Shown: positions 8,364 to 17,087 of the stretch, piece after piece
How positions within the stretch are numbered: position 1 is the stretch's first letter
How the letters are laid out: each line of letters opens with the position of its first letter
Source of the DNA: Bacteroidota bacterium
Lineage (GTDB): Bacteria > Bacteroidota > Bacteroidia > Flavobacteriales > Weeksellaceae
Direction of reading: 5' to 3'
Assembly (NCBI GenBank): GCA_023460855.1
Contig: JAEWOS010000006.1
Span: 124,001-188,000, forward strand
DNA: 64,000 nt
The notes under the pieces: model-generated
Databases searched by the model: none
Told to the model about the DNA's origin: nothing
What the model saw: the letters and a program-made list of their open reading frames with translations, nothing else
Position numbers and translations under genes: made by a program

Positions 8364-8861
8364 TTAGATAAGCTGTTCCATGCTTGAAACGCTTCTGTTC
8401 TTCTGATAATTTTCCAGTTTTTTACGGATAAATCTTAATACCATCGGCGCCACATAAATCAGTGCAATACCGAGTAATTTCTGCTTCCAGTTACTGCTGA
8501 CCAGTTTTTTTCTGGCAAAGCCTCCAACCAGCGCTACAGCACCCAGACTTAATACATCGTCGATCGCACCGCCTTTTACGGCAGAATTTGCAAGACCCAT
8601 AACAGCATTTCTGCTGATGACCTGTTCTTTAACGCCGGAACTTATCTTTTTGAGAATAGATTCTTTGTTCAGCGTTACTTTTACTTCGCCGTCTTCATCG
8701 CGTTCTTCTTTCAAAAAATCGTCTGAAAGTCCATTTGTAAAGGCACTCAGACTCTCTTTTGTATTGTCGAATGTGAGCAGATCCTCCATTTCTGAAACCT
8801 CAGTTTTCAGCAGGGCTTTTTTTCTGCGCAGTTCTTCCAGGCTGTTATATTTGGTACTCAT
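8364..8861 (-). CDS. Conserved hypothetical protein, membrane-associated
   Basis: A 165-residue protein I do not recognise by family. The N-terminal half is charged and helical (EELRRKKALLKTEVSEMEDLL, coiled-coil-like), followed by a Gly/Ala-rich segment and one clear hydrophobic helix (LLGIALIYVAPMVLRFI) before a basic C-terminus. It starts two bases after the holin-like gene, so it belongs to that operon. Similar three-gene sets in Bacteroidota combine YtxH, holin-like and such anchor proteins, suggesting a role in envelope stress; this is inference. Confidence 0.75.
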   Translation of the reverse strand: MSTKYNSLEELRRKKALLKTEVSEMEDLLTFDNTKESLSAFTNGLSDDFLKEERDEDGEVKVTLNKESILKKISSGVKEQVISRNAVMGLANSAVKGGAIDDVLSLGAVALVGGFARKKLVSSNWKQKLLGIALIYVAPMVLRFIRKKLENYQKNRSVSSMEQLI

Positions 8862-8862
8862 T

Positions 8863-9174
8863 TTAGTCGCTGTTTAATAATTTGATCAGTTTATTGGCAA
8901 TCATATTCTTAATCGGCTTCATCAGCAATGCCAGCAATCCAATCAGGAGAAGATAAAATCCTGCAACGATCAGAAAACCGTAGGCGTAATTATCAAGGGC
9001 ATTACCAATCAAAAAGGCCACACCAATATTAAGTAAAATAAGGAAGAAAACAAAGAAGAGCGCAATCAGCGCGATCACGGTAGCGATACCTGCAGATACA
9101 ACTCCCTTTTCGGTAGCTTCCATTTTCAGCAGGTCCACACGTTTTAGCGCATAGTCTTTTATTAGGTCAAGCAT
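8863..9174 (-). CDS. Phage-holin-family (DUF1469-like) membrane protein
   Basis: A 103-residue protein with an amphipathic N-terminus (LIKDYALKRVDLLKMEATEKG) and two long hydrophobic segments (about 25-55 and 65-90). This is the pattern of the Phage_holin_3_6 / DUF1469 family, chromosomal proteins that despite the name are not linked to lysis. It follows the YtxH gene after a terminator-like hairpin and is tightly followed by the 165-residue gene. There is no prophage context. Confidence 0.8.
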   Translation of the reverse strand: MLDLIKDYALKRVDLLKMEATEKGVVSAGIATVIALIALFFVFFLILLNIGVAFLIGNALDNYAYGFLIVAGFYLLLIGLLALLMKPIKNMIANKLIKLLNSD

Positions 9175-9200
9175 AGTTTATTGTATTAAGGTTAAAAAAA

Positions 9201-9220
9201 AAGGAACATAACCGTTCCTT
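9201..9220 (-). terminator. Terminator between the YtxH and holin-like genes
   Basis: AAGGAAC / GTTCCTT stem around a 6-base loop, with A-rich and T-rich flanks on both sides, so it can act in either direction. On the minus strand it follows the YtxH gene and would lower expression of the two genes downstream. Confidence 0.7.
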
Positions 9221-9240
9221 TTTTTTCTGTGCAGGTGAAA

Positions 9241-9621
9241 TTATTTCATTCCCTCCAGTTCATTCTCAACGTCGCGTGCGATATCTGCCGCTTTAGAAGC
9301 AGCCTGATCTTTATACTTGTCGTAACCTTCTTTTACAGAGTGCTTAACGTTTTCAGCAGTTTCTTTAAAAGTAGAGGAGATATTTCCGTACTGATCTTTT
9401 ACTTTGTGAGCAACGTTGTTATATTGTTCCTTAGCTTTTTCAGTTGCTTTTCCGTACTGGTCAACTGCCTGATCTTTAAGATCGGTTGCTTTGTTTTTAA
9501 TTTTCTTTCTGGTTTCTTTTCCTTCTTCAGGAGCGTAAAGCATTCCCAAGATTACACCTGCAGCAGCTCCGGCCAATAATCCTGCTAATACTGCGGAAGT
9601 GTTATTACCTTTCTTTGACAT
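9241..9621 (-). CDS. YtxH domain-containing protein
   Basis: A 126-residue protein with an N-terminal glycine-zipper membrane helix (AVLAGLLAGAAAGVILGMLYAPEEG) followed by a long amphipathic, lysine- and alanine-rich helix with repeated units such as KDQYG and KDQAV. This is the YtxH/general-stress pattern; the tail resembles apolipoprotein or LEA-like repeats. It leads the minus-strand group with the holin-like and 165-residue genes. A stress-protective envelope role is inferred from the family. Confidence 0.85.
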   Translation of the reverse strand: MSKKGNNTSAVLAGLLAGAAAGVILGMLYAPEEGKETRKKIKNKATDLKDQAVDQYGKATEKAKEQYNNVAHKVKDQYGNISSTFKETAENVKHSVKEGYDKYKDQAASKAADIARDVENELEGMK

Positions 9622-9719
9622 AGTTTTGATTTTTTAAATTAAATTAAGTATTGATGGGAGTTAACGAACAATTAATATACCAACTGCCGTTATGTCACTC
9701 ATAAAAAAATGTTAAAAGA

Positions 9720-10385
9720 TTATTGCAGATAGGAGAGAATCAGAGCTGTCGTCTGTTCTTTGTCCAGAGACGTATTGTCAATAAGAATTGCATCTTCTGC
9801 CTGCTTTAACGGAGCAACCTCTCTTTCGCTGTCTATTTTATCCCGCAACTGCAGATTTACGCGAACTGATTCCATATCTGTTTCGGTACCGCATGAAATA
9901 AGTTCGGCGTAGCGGCGTCGTGTCCGTTCATCGATGCTGGCAGTAAGAAAAAATTTGAAATCCGCATTCGGAAGTACCACCGTGCCGATATCCCGGCCGT
10001 CCATAATTACGCCTCCCTGCTCGGCAAGTTTCTGTTGTGTTGACAGCAGAAAATCTCTCACAAACTGTTCTTTTGCAATCTGGCTCACATATTTTGAAAT
10101 GTGCGGATCGCGGATATCTTTATCGATATTTACACCGTTCAGAAAAAGTTCAAGCGTCCCATTAATATTTCTGAATTCAAGCCGAATTTCATCGAGGTGC
10201 TTCTGCAATTTTTGCAGGTCAATCACATTCTCGTTCAGAAAATTTCTCAGCGCAAATAAGGTGATTCCTCTGTAAAGCGCTCCTGTGTCAATGTGGATGA
10301 AGCCAAGTTGTTGTGCCAGTGCTTTGGAAATAGAACTTTTTCCTGTTGAAGAGTAACCGTCAATGGCTATTACTGGCTTTTTCAT
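9720..10385 (-). CDS. cmk: (d)CMP kinase
   Basis: Cytidylate kinase, 221 residues, phosphorylating CMP and dCMP with ATP in the cytoplasm for nucleic acid and phospholipid precursors. The P-loop is GYSSTGKSS (8-16), followed by the family motifs FIHIDTGALYRG, IMDGRDIGTVV and RRRYAEL. Length is normal. It lies 41 bases downstream of porQ on the same strand, a linkage I recall from other Flavobacteriia. Confidence 0.96.
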   Translation of the reverse strand: MKKPVIAIDGYSSTGKSSISKALAQQLGFIHIDTGALYRGITLFALRNFLNENVIDLQKLQKHLDEIRLEFRNINGTLELFLNGVNIDKDIRDPHISKYVSQIAKEQFVRDFLLSTQQKLAEQGGVIMDGRDIGTVVLPNADFKFFLTASIDERTRRRYAELISCGTETDMESVRVNLQLRDKIDSEREVAPLKQAEDAILIDNTSLDKEQTTALILSYLQ

Positions 10386-10426
10386 GGTTTTACAAAGGTA
10401 AGAAATGTTCCGATGAAAACGGAGCT

Positions 10427-11419
10427 TTATTCATAACCTCTGCCCGACATATCTACCGCAATTCCGATGATATTCATGTTCCCGGAGTTGTGATAGCGCA
10501 CATGCGACAAATCGATGCGGATGGAGTTGAATTTTAAACCGAGACCGGCAGATAACCCTGCAAAACTGCGCTGATCAACTACTGCAAGTTCGTTACCTCT
10601 CTTAATATTGTATCCCAAACGGAGATTAAAAGCACTTTCCGGAAAAAGTTCGGCTCCGAGTGAAAAATGATCGAGAATTTTTCGCGGCAGTTTTACTTCC
10701 TGACCGTTGTTGTTAAACTCTGAAGAAATATCAAACTGCTGCAGATCGTGTGCAGTAATTGTAATGGCCGCCGGAAAAGTATCGAGAATACGGGTGTATC
10801 CCAAGTCTACACGAAATGGAAGAAGTTCTCTGGTTCCGTTATAGGATTTGAACTGATAACCGAAATTTCTGAAGACCAGTCCGATCGTTTCTTTGTCTTC
10901 TGCAATGTGATATGTAGCACCGATATTCGCAGCAACCGCCATTGAATTATACGTGTCGATCGTGGACGTAATAAAGTTGACATTTGCTCCGATTGTCCAC
11001 TCATCCTCAAACTGAAGTGCGTAGCCAACGCCGACTGAAGCGTCCATCGCTCCGAATTCACCGTTTTCATAGCCCGCATCATCCGTTCTCGGCATTTTGC
11101 CGTAATCCATATAGCGGACATTAGCTGTAAGCAGATGTCCTCTTTCGAATGCTTTGGCGTAATTGATGGTCCCATACTTCGAGCCGGCAAGGTACAGCGC
11201 AAAATTTGCACTGATTTTCCCGTCCATTTCTACATTCAGAAGAGCGGGATTTACCGCAGCAAAATTTACGTCGGAATCACGAATGGATACCGCATCACCG
11301 CCCAAAGCTGCCTGCCTGGCAGAAACCGGCAGGTTCATAAAAGGATAGACATTCGTCCCGGTCTGAGAAAAGACTAAACCCGCAAAAAATGTGGCAGCAG
11401 CAACGATGATTCTCTTCAA
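10427..11419 (-). CDS. porQ: Type IX secretion system protein PorQ
   Basis: Outer-membrane beta-barrel protein of the PorV/PorQ/FadL-like group that works with PorU/PorZ in the type IX secretion attachment complex. The frame is open to 11698, but the extra N-terminus is not protein-like and would cover the pyrH promoter. A TTG at 11419 gives MKRIIVAAATFFAGLVFSQ, a good signal peptide, and a 330-residue protein of normal size. The segment VYPFMNLPVSARQAALGG and DSDVNFAAVNPALLN are characteristic. It is cotranscribed with cmk. Confidence 0.88.
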   Translation of the reverse strand: MKRIIVAAATFFAGLVFSQTGTNVYPFMNLPVSARQAALGGDAVSIRDSDVNFAAVNPALLNVEMDGKISANFALYLAGSKYGTINYAKAFERGHLLTANVRYMDYGKMPRTDDAGYENGEFGAMDASVGVGYALQFEDEWTIGANVNFITSTIDTYNSMAVAANIGATYHIAEDKETIGLVFRNFGYQFKSYNGTRELLPFRVDLGYTRILDTFPAAITITAHDLQQFDISSEFNNNGQEVKLPRKILDHFSLGAELFPESAFNLRLGYNIKRGNELAVVDQRSFAGLSAGLGLKFNSIRIDLSHVRYHNSGNMNIIGIAVDMSGRGYE

Positions 11420-11527
11420 AATAACTGAAATGTAATGCAAAAATAAATCTTTTTGAATCTTATCAAAATTACGCCTGCGAAAATATTGATAATTGTAAAT
11501 GTTTAACGAAAATTTATGTGGTTTCAT

Positions 11528-11535
11528 TATATTTG
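11528..11535 (+). promoter_or_regulatory. -7 box upstream of pyrH
   Basis: TATATTTG matches TAnnTTTG exactly; the pyrH ATG follows 23 bases later. The -33 element is imperfect. Confidence 0.6.
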
Positions 11536-11558
11536 CACGGTTCCAAATTAACCGATTT

Positions 11559-12266
11559 ATGAAGTATAAAAGAATTCTGCTGAAACTAAGCGGTGAAGCT
11601 TTGATGGGAAACCTGCAGTATGGTATCGATAATGAAAAGCTGACGGAATATGCACAGGAAATAAAAAAAGTGGTGGACAGTGGCTGTGAAGTTGCCATTG
11701 TAATCGGCGGAGGAAATATTTTCAGAGGGCTTGCAGGTGCAGCAGAAGGAATGGACCGGGTGCAGGGAGATTATATGGGAATGCTGGCTACCGTAATTAA
11801 TGGTATGGCTTTACAGGGCGCACTTGAAGATGCAGGAATTAAAACCAGACTGCAGAGTGCGATTGAAATGGACAAAGTAGCGGAACCTTTCATTAAAAGA
11901 AGAGCAGTAAGACATCTGGAAAAAGGAAGAGTGGTAATATTCGGAGCCGGAACAGGTAATCCATATTTTACGACCGATACAGCAGCTACACTTCGTGCAA
12001 TTGAAATTGGCGCAGATGTTATTCTTAAAGGAACGCGTGTTGACGGAATCTACGACAGCGATCCGGAAAAGAATCTGAATGCGGTAAAATACAATTCCCT
12101 TACCTTTGAAGATGTATTCGCAAAAAACCTCAAAGTGATGGATATGACCGCTTTTACACTGAGCCGCGAAAATAAACTGCCGATTATTGTTTTCGACATG
12201 AACAGGGAAGACAACCTGCTGAGAATTGTACAGGGTGATAATATCGGTACGCTTGTTGACCTTTAA
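11559..12266 (+). CDS. pyrH: UMP kinase
   Basis: Hexameric bacterial UMP kinase making UDP in pyrimidine synthesis, 235 residues. Start chosen at MKYKRILLKLSGEAL, the family's usual N-terminus, rather than the upstream frame opening at 11499. Motifs: LLKLSGEAL, IGGGNIFRG, and GTGNPYFTTDTAA in the UMP-binding part. The next gene is frr, 39 bases on, the classic pyrH-frr pairing. Confidence 0.97.
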   Translation: MKYKRILLKLSGEALMGNLQYGIDNEKLTEYAQEIKKVVDSGCEVAIVIGGGNIFRGLAGAAEGMDRVQGDYMGMLATVINGMALQGALEDAGIKTRLQSAIEMDKVAEPFIKRRAVRHLEKGRVVIFGAGTGNPYFTTDTAATLRAIEIGADVILKGTRVDGIYDSDPEKNLNAVKYNSLTFEDVFAKNLKVMDMTAFTLSRENKLPIIVFDMNREDNLLRIVQGDNIGTLVDL

Positions 12267-12305
12267 ATCGGGACTGAGCAAATTTTTAATAAATAATTTA
12301 CAGCA

Positions 12306-12860
12306 ATGGAAGAGATAAAAATGATTTCGGATATGGTAAAGCAGGAAATGGATGCTGCCATTAAACACTTGGATCATGCATTTCAGAAAATCAGGGCAGG
12401 CCGTGCATCAACTGCTATGGTGCAGGATGTCATGGTGGAATATTACGGTTCGATGACGCCGCTTAACCAGGTTGCAAACGTTTCGGTTCCTGATGCCATG
12501 ACCATTTCTATTCAGCCGTGGGACAGAACTGCGATCAACGCCGTGGAAAAAGCAATTGTAAATTCCAATCTTGGCTTTGCACCGTCCAACAATGGTGATA
12601 ATATTATCCTGAATGTGCCGCCTTTAACCGAGGAAAGAAGAAAAGACCTTGCGAAACAGGCGAAAGCAGAATCGGAGCAAACCAAAGTTACAATCAGAAA
12701 TGCGCGTCATGACGGAATGAAAGAACTGAAAAAACTGGAAGGGATTTCAGAGGATGTAATCAAAGATGCTGAAGATGAGATTCAGGAATTAACCGACAAA
12801 TACACCAGGATGTGCGATGAGCATCTGAAATCTAAAGAGGCAGATATCATGAAAGTGTAA
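12306..12860 (+). CDS. frr: Ribosome recycling factor
   Basis: A 184-residue RRF that, with EF-G, splits post-termination ribosomes. Visible family parts are the N-terminal helix, HLDHAFQKIRAGRAS, the hinge, and IILNVPPLTEERRKDLAKQAK. It follows pyrH and ends the unit at a strong terminator 22 bases downstream. Confidence 0.97.
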   Translation: MEEIKMISDMVKQEMDAAIKHLDHAFQKIRAGRASTAMVQDVMVEYYGSMTPLNQVANVSVPDAMTISIQPWDRTAINAVEKAIVNSNLGFAPSNNGDNIILNVPPLTEERRKDLAKQAKAESEQTKVTIRNARHDGMKELKKLEGISEDVIKDAEDEIQELTDKYTRMCDEHLKSKEADIMKV

Positions 12861-12881
12861 ATCTCACCACATAATAATTCG

Positions 12882-12900
12882 CTCCGGTTTTTCGCCGGAG
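12882..12900 (+). terminator. Terminator after frr
   Basis: CTCCGG / CCGGAG stem with a 7-base loop, followed by TTTTTTATTT. Confidence 0.85.
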
Positions 12901-12974
12901 TTTTTTATTTGAATCGGACATAGTAATTCAGGAAATAAATCCGAAGCAGCGGATCAAAATCTGCACTAATTTTC

Positions 12975-12982
12975 TATTTTTG
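12975..12982 (+). promoter_or_regulatory. -7 box of the SRPBCC gene, almost on the start codon
   Basis: TATTTTTG with only four bases before the ATG at 12987. The start of transcription would fall at or beside the ATG, so the message is probably leaderless. Confidence 0.6.
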
Positions 12983-12986
12983 CCAA

Positions 12987-14027
12987 ATGCGCATTTTCAG
13001 GCTCATCGTTCTCATTCTCGCCCTGCTTTTAGGAATTTATGCTCTTGCCATGTATTATCTGGTGGAAGAAAGCAAAAGTTTCCGGGTGGAAAAAGAAATT
13101 AATTATCCGGTAGAAAAAGTCTTTACGCAGTTCAGCAATCTGCAGAATTTTGCGCGCTGGAACCACTTCTTTTCGTCGTCAAAAACCATGCATCTGGATT
13201 TTTATTCCCCTTATGAAGGTAAGGATGCTTCAATGAGTTATGAAGATTCGAAAACCGGTAGAAAAGGTGAGTTGTATGTACGTTTTCATAATCCGAACAG
13301 GACGATGCGGTATCAGCTGTTCGAGCAGAATGAGAAATATCCCACACTCGTCGATATCAAATTTGTGAGCAGCGCTCCGGAGAAAACACAGATTATATGG
13401 CAGGTACATACCCCTAAAAAACCGCTTCTGGAACGTGCTGCCAATTTCTGGACGGAAGACCGTTTTGGGGAAAATCTGGAAAAAAGCATGGTGAACCTCC
13501 GCAATTACATGAGCAACCGTGTAGAAAAAGATCAGTTTCTTACCGACATTGTTTACGACAGTATCGTGGTGGAAGAAGTTCCGGGCCAGCTCGTTTTAGG
13601 CATCAATGTTTCCACTTCAAATAAAAAGGATGCACTGTATAAAAATATCATCATGAACCATAACAAAGTGATGAATTTTGCACAGAATGATCTGGGTAAA
13701 ACTGAAGATGAAGTAGGTTTTCCGATGATGATTAATTCCGCTGATGATCTTAAAGGAAAAGAAGTGTCTTATTTTATCGGGGTTCCGGTAAGCAAAAGAG
13801 AGAGTATTTCAGACAACAGTTTTAGTTTCAGAACCGTGAATCAGTCTAAATTATATTCCGTTTACTATAAAGGTGCATTCGACGGCAGAAACAAATTATT
13901 GCAGGAACTTTTGCAGAAAGCAAAGCGCGATACGATGCGCAACGGCGAGATTCAGCAGGTTTTTCTGGAAGCTCCGGAGGAAGGAAAAGACGTATTGCTA
14001 AAAATGTCACTTCCGGTTTACCGCTAA
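12987..14027 (+). CDS. SRPBCC-family protein with GyrI-like C-terminal half
   Basis: A 346-residue protein with one N-terminal membrane segment (about 3-21), a START/SRPBCC-type ligand-binding fold (EKEINYPVEKVFTQFSNLQNFARWN) and a C-terminal part that resembles an effector-binding GyrI-like domain (VVEEVPGQLVLGINV; YYKGAFDG). Such proteins bind hydrophobic or cationic ligands; no enzyme motif is present. It is a single-gene unit between terminated frr and sucA. The exact ligand is unknown. Confidence 0.75.
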   Translation: MRIFRLIVLILALLLGIYALAMYYLVEESKSFRVEKEINYPVEKVFTQFSNLQNFARWNHFFSSSKTMHLDFYSPYEGKDASMSYEDSKTGRKGELYVRFHNPNRTMRYQLFEQNEKYPTLVDIKFVSSAPEKTQIIWQVHTPKKPLLERAANFWTEDRFGENLEKSMVNLRNYMSNRVEKDQFLTDIVYDSIVVEEVPGQLVLGINVSTSNKKDALYKNIIMNHNKVMNFAQNDLGKTEDEVGFPMMINSADDLKGKEVSYFIGVPVSKRESISDNSFSFRTVNQSKLYSVYYKGAFDGRNKLLQELLQKAKRDTMRNGEIQQVFLEAPEEGKDVLLKMSLPVYR

Positions 14028-14168
14028 ACAGTGCTGTTTTCTTTATACCTTTTCGGCTTCCGGGTTAATAAATTTGCCGCCAAAAATCATATAAATTTTC
14101 TGTGCAATTGAATCTCTGAATTGTTTCAATAGCAGCAATTGAAGCACGGATAAGTCGCTTTTTTTTAC

Positions 14169-14176
14169 TAAATTTG
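14169..14176 (+). promoter_or_regulatory. -7 box upstream of sucA
   Basis: TAAATTTG, 44 bases before the sucA ATG. A TTG at 14139-14141 is 27 bases upstream, longer than the usual spacer, so the -33 assignment is doubtful. Confidence 0.5.
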
Positions 14177-14220
14177 AAACTCGAAATTTCAATTTAAACA
14201 AATACAGTTTTACGGTGGTA

Positions 14221-17019
14221 ATGGACAGATTTTCTTTCCTGAATGCAGCGCATTCTCAATTAATCGAAGACCTATATCAACAATATAAAAAATACCCGGA
14301 TTCGCTTGAACCTTCGTGGAAGGCGTTCTTTCAGGGATTTGATTTCGCCTCAGAAAATTACGCTGATGAAATTGCAGACAGCAACGGCGTTGCTTCTCCG
14401 GTTCAGTACGCTGAGAATGCTATTGATAAGAAACAGATTTCTGAAGAGATCCGTAAAGAATTCAAGGTGCTGAATCTTATTGAAGCTTACAGGATGCGCG
14501 GACATTTGTTTACCAAAACCAATCCGGTACGCGAAAGAAGACATTACGAGCCAACGCTTGCCATCGAAAATTTCGGTCTTTCCAGCGAAGATCTGCAGAA
14601 AACATTTTCATCGGCCACAGAAACCGGAATGCCTGCACCTGCGACACTGCAGAAAATTATTGATCACCTCGAAAATATCTATTGCGATTCTGTTGGTGTG
14701 GAATATATGCACATCAACAATGTTGAGGAAAAAAAATGGATTCGTGAATGGCTTCAGCATAACGAAAATCACGCGTCACTTTCAGTGGAGGAAAAAACAG
14801 AGATTCTGCATAAACTGAATCAGGCTGTAGCATTTGAAAATTATCTGCATACCAAATTTGTAGGTCAGAAAAGATTTTCACTCGAAGGAGGTGAATCCTT
14901 AATTCCTGCTTTGGACCAGCTGATTACAAAATCATCCCAGCTTGGTGTTGATGAAGTGGTTTTGGGTATGGCACACAGAGGAAGGCTGAACGTTCTGACC
15001 AATATTTTTGGAAAATCGTACAAGCAGATATTTTCCGAGTTTGAAGGAAAAGAATTTGAAGAAGATGTATTCTCCGGAGACGTGAAATATCACCTTGGTT
15101 CCTCCAAAAAAGTAAAAATGGCTTCGGGAGAAGAAGTTGCCATCAACCTTACACCTAATCCTTCTCACCTGGAAACGGTTGCTTCACTAGTTGTAGGAAT
15201 CTGCCGCGCTAAAGTGGACGATAAATACAAGGATTTCAAAAAAGTTCTTCCAATTGTTATTCATGGTGACGGTGCTATTGCCGGACAGGGAATTGTGTAC
15301 GAAGTTGCGCAGATGATGACACTGGAAGGATACAAAACCGGAGGTACTGTTCATATTGTGGTGAACAACCAGGTTTCCTTTACCACCAATTATCTTGATG
15401 CGAGATCATCGCTTTACTGTACCGACATTGCGAAAGTGACCGAATCTCCGGTTATGCATATTAATGCAGACGATGTAGAATCCGTGGTTCACGCAATGCG
15501 ATTTGCAGCTGAATTCCGTGCACAGTTCGGAAAAGATGTGTATATCGATTTGCTCGGGTATAGAAAATACGGTCATAATGAAGGTGATGAGCCGAGATTT
15601 ACGCAGCCTAATCTGTACAGCATTATTTCCAAACATCCGAACCCACGAGAAATTTACAAGGAAAAACTGCTGAAAGAAAACATTGTTTCCGATGAGGTTA
15701 TCAAGAAAATGGATACAGAATTCAAGCAGCAGCTCGACGAAAACTATGATGCTTCCAAAGAAATTCTGAAAAATTCACTGGACATTTTCATGGAGGACGA
15801 CTGGAAAGATTATCCGATGGGATCTGCAGGTGTTGTTCAGAAAGAAGTGAATACTGCATTTGCACTGGATCAGCTGAAGACTCTGGCCGAAAAAATGTCG
15901 ACGCTTCCGAAGGACAAGAAATTTATCAAGAAAATTACAAGGCTGTTTGATGCACGTCTGAAAATGATTGCGGATAACTCGCTGGACTGGGCAATGGGAG
16001 AGTGGCTTGCGTATGCAACGCTGCTCAACGAAGGATTCAACGTTAGAATTTCCGGCGAGGATGTGGAAAGAGGAACATTCTCGCACAGACATGCCATCAT
16101 AAAAACAGAAGATACAGAAGAAGAATACATTCCGCTCCGTCACATTTCAGAGCAGAGATTCGATATCTACAATTCCCATCTTTCTGAATACGGAGTTTTA
16201 GGTTTTGATTACGGTTATGCAATGGCATCGCCGAGAACGCTTACGATCTGGGAAGCGCAGTTTGGAGATTTCGTGAACGGCGCACAGATTATTATCGACC
16301 AGTATCTTGCTGCATCCGAAGAAAAGTGGAAAATTCAGTGCGGACTGGTCATGCTGCTGCCTCACGGTTCAGAAGGACAGGGCGCGGAACATTCCTCTGC
16401 AAGACTTGAGCGTTTCCTGAATTTAGGCGCGCACGAAAACATGGTCGTGGCCAATGCAACAACGCCTGCCAATTTCTTCCACCTTTTACGCAGACAGATG
16501 AAGTGGAATTTCAGAAAACCACTGATTGTGATGTCACCAAAATCGCTGTTGAGACATCCACAGGTTGTTTCCACTCTTGAAGATTTTGCTGAAGGAAGTT
16601 TCCAGCCGATTATCGACGATAAAGATGCAGATGCTTCAAAAGTTGAAAAACTTGTTCTTTGTTCAGGTAAAATTTATTATGAACTGTTAGCCAAGAAACA
16701 GAAACTGAATGCGGAAAACGTAGCTTTGGTAAGATTCGAGCAGTTGTATCCGCTTCAGGAAGACAAGCTTGCTGAAATTCTGGAAAAATACAAGGACAGA
16801 AAAGAAATTATCTGGGCTCAGGAAGAGCCGGAAAATATGGGTGCGTGGTCTTACATTCTCAGAAATTTCCGCGATACAGGAATTCAGGTTGTTTCTCCGG
16901 TAGCAAGTGGAGCGCCTGCGCCGGGAAGCCATAAAATGTTTGAGAAAAACCAGGCGGCCGTAATCAACAAAGTTTTTGACTGTGATGATGCGCCGGAAAG
17001 CAGACCTGTTACAGCATAA
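14221..17019 (+). CDS. sucA: 2-oxoglutarate dehydrogenase E1 component
   Basis: Thiamine-diphosphate-dependent E1 subunit of the TCA-cycle 2-oxoglutarate dehydrogenase complex, 932 residues from the ATG at 14221; a GTG two codons earlier is the alternative. Motifs include the N-terminal E2-interacting helix (SFLNAAHSQLIEDLYQQY), VLGMAHRGRLNVL, HGDGAIAGQGIVYE, and SEGQGAEHSSARLERFL. Full length. A strong terminator follows directly, and the E2 gene (sucB) is not adjacent, so E2 and E3 must be encoded elsewhere. Confidence 0.96.
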   Translation: MDRFSFLNAAHSQLIEDLYQQYKKYPDSLEPSWKAFFQGFDFASENYADEIADSNGVASPVQYAENAIDKKQISEEIRKEFKVLNLIEAYRMRGHLFTKTNPVRERRHYEPTLAIENFGLSSEDLQKTFSSATETGMPAPATLQKIIDHLENIYCDSVGVEYMHINNVEEKKWIREWLQHNENHASLSVEEKTEILHKLNQAVAFENYLHTKFVGQKRFSLEGGESLIPALDQLITKSSQLGVDEVVLGMAHRGRLNVLTNIFGKSYKQIFSEFEGKEFEEDVFSGDVKYHLGSSKKVKMASGEEVAINLTPNPSHLETVASLVVGICRAKVDDKYKDFKKVLPIVIHGDGAIAGQGIVYEVAQMMTLEGYKTGGTVHIVVNNQVSFTTNYLDARSSLYCTDIAKVTESPVMHINADDVESVVHAMRFAAEFRAQFGKDVYIDLLGYRKYGHNEGDEPRFTQPNLYSIISKHPNPREIYKEKLLKENIVSDEVIKKMDTEFKQQLDENYDASKEILKNSLDIFMEDDWKDYPMGSAGVVQKEVNTAFALDQLKTLAEKMSTLPKDKKFIKKITRLFDARLKMIADNSLDWAMGEWLAYATLLNEGFNVRISGEDVERGTFSHRHAIIKTEDTEEEYIPLRHISEQRFDIYNSHLSEYGVLGFDYGYAMASPRTLTIWEAQFGDFVNGAQIIIDQYLAASEEKWKIQCGLVMLLPHGSEGQGAEHSSARLERFLNLGAHENMVVANATTPANFFHLLRRQMKWNFRKPLIVMSPKSLLRHPQVVSTLEDFAEGSFQPIIDDKDADASKVEKLVLCSGKIYYELLAKKQKLNAENVALVRFEQLYPLQEDKLAEILEKYKDRKEIIWAQEEPENMGAWSYILRNFRDTGIQVVSPVASGAPAPGSHKMFEKNQAAVINKVFDCDDAPESRPVTA

Positions 17020-17040
17020 CAGAAAATGAAATAAAATAAA

Positions 17041-17064
17041 AAATCACGGTTGAGGCCGTGATTT
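17041..17064 (+). terminator. Terminator after sucA
   Basis: AAATCACGG / CCGTGATTT stem with a 6-base loop, followed by a long T run. A-rich on the other side, so it may also end the convergent phosphorylase transcript. Confidence 0.9.
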
Positions 17065-17087
17065 TTTTTTTTAACTTTGGATTTAAA

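Noticed and set aside
8863..9174. Prophage or lysis gene from the holin label
   Set aside because: Only one such gene, next to stress-type proteins, with no phage genes near it.
11811..12377. 188-codon minus-strand frame over pyrH-frr
   Set aside because: Lies opposite two certain housekeeping genes; Cys- and Phe-rich translation is not protein-like.
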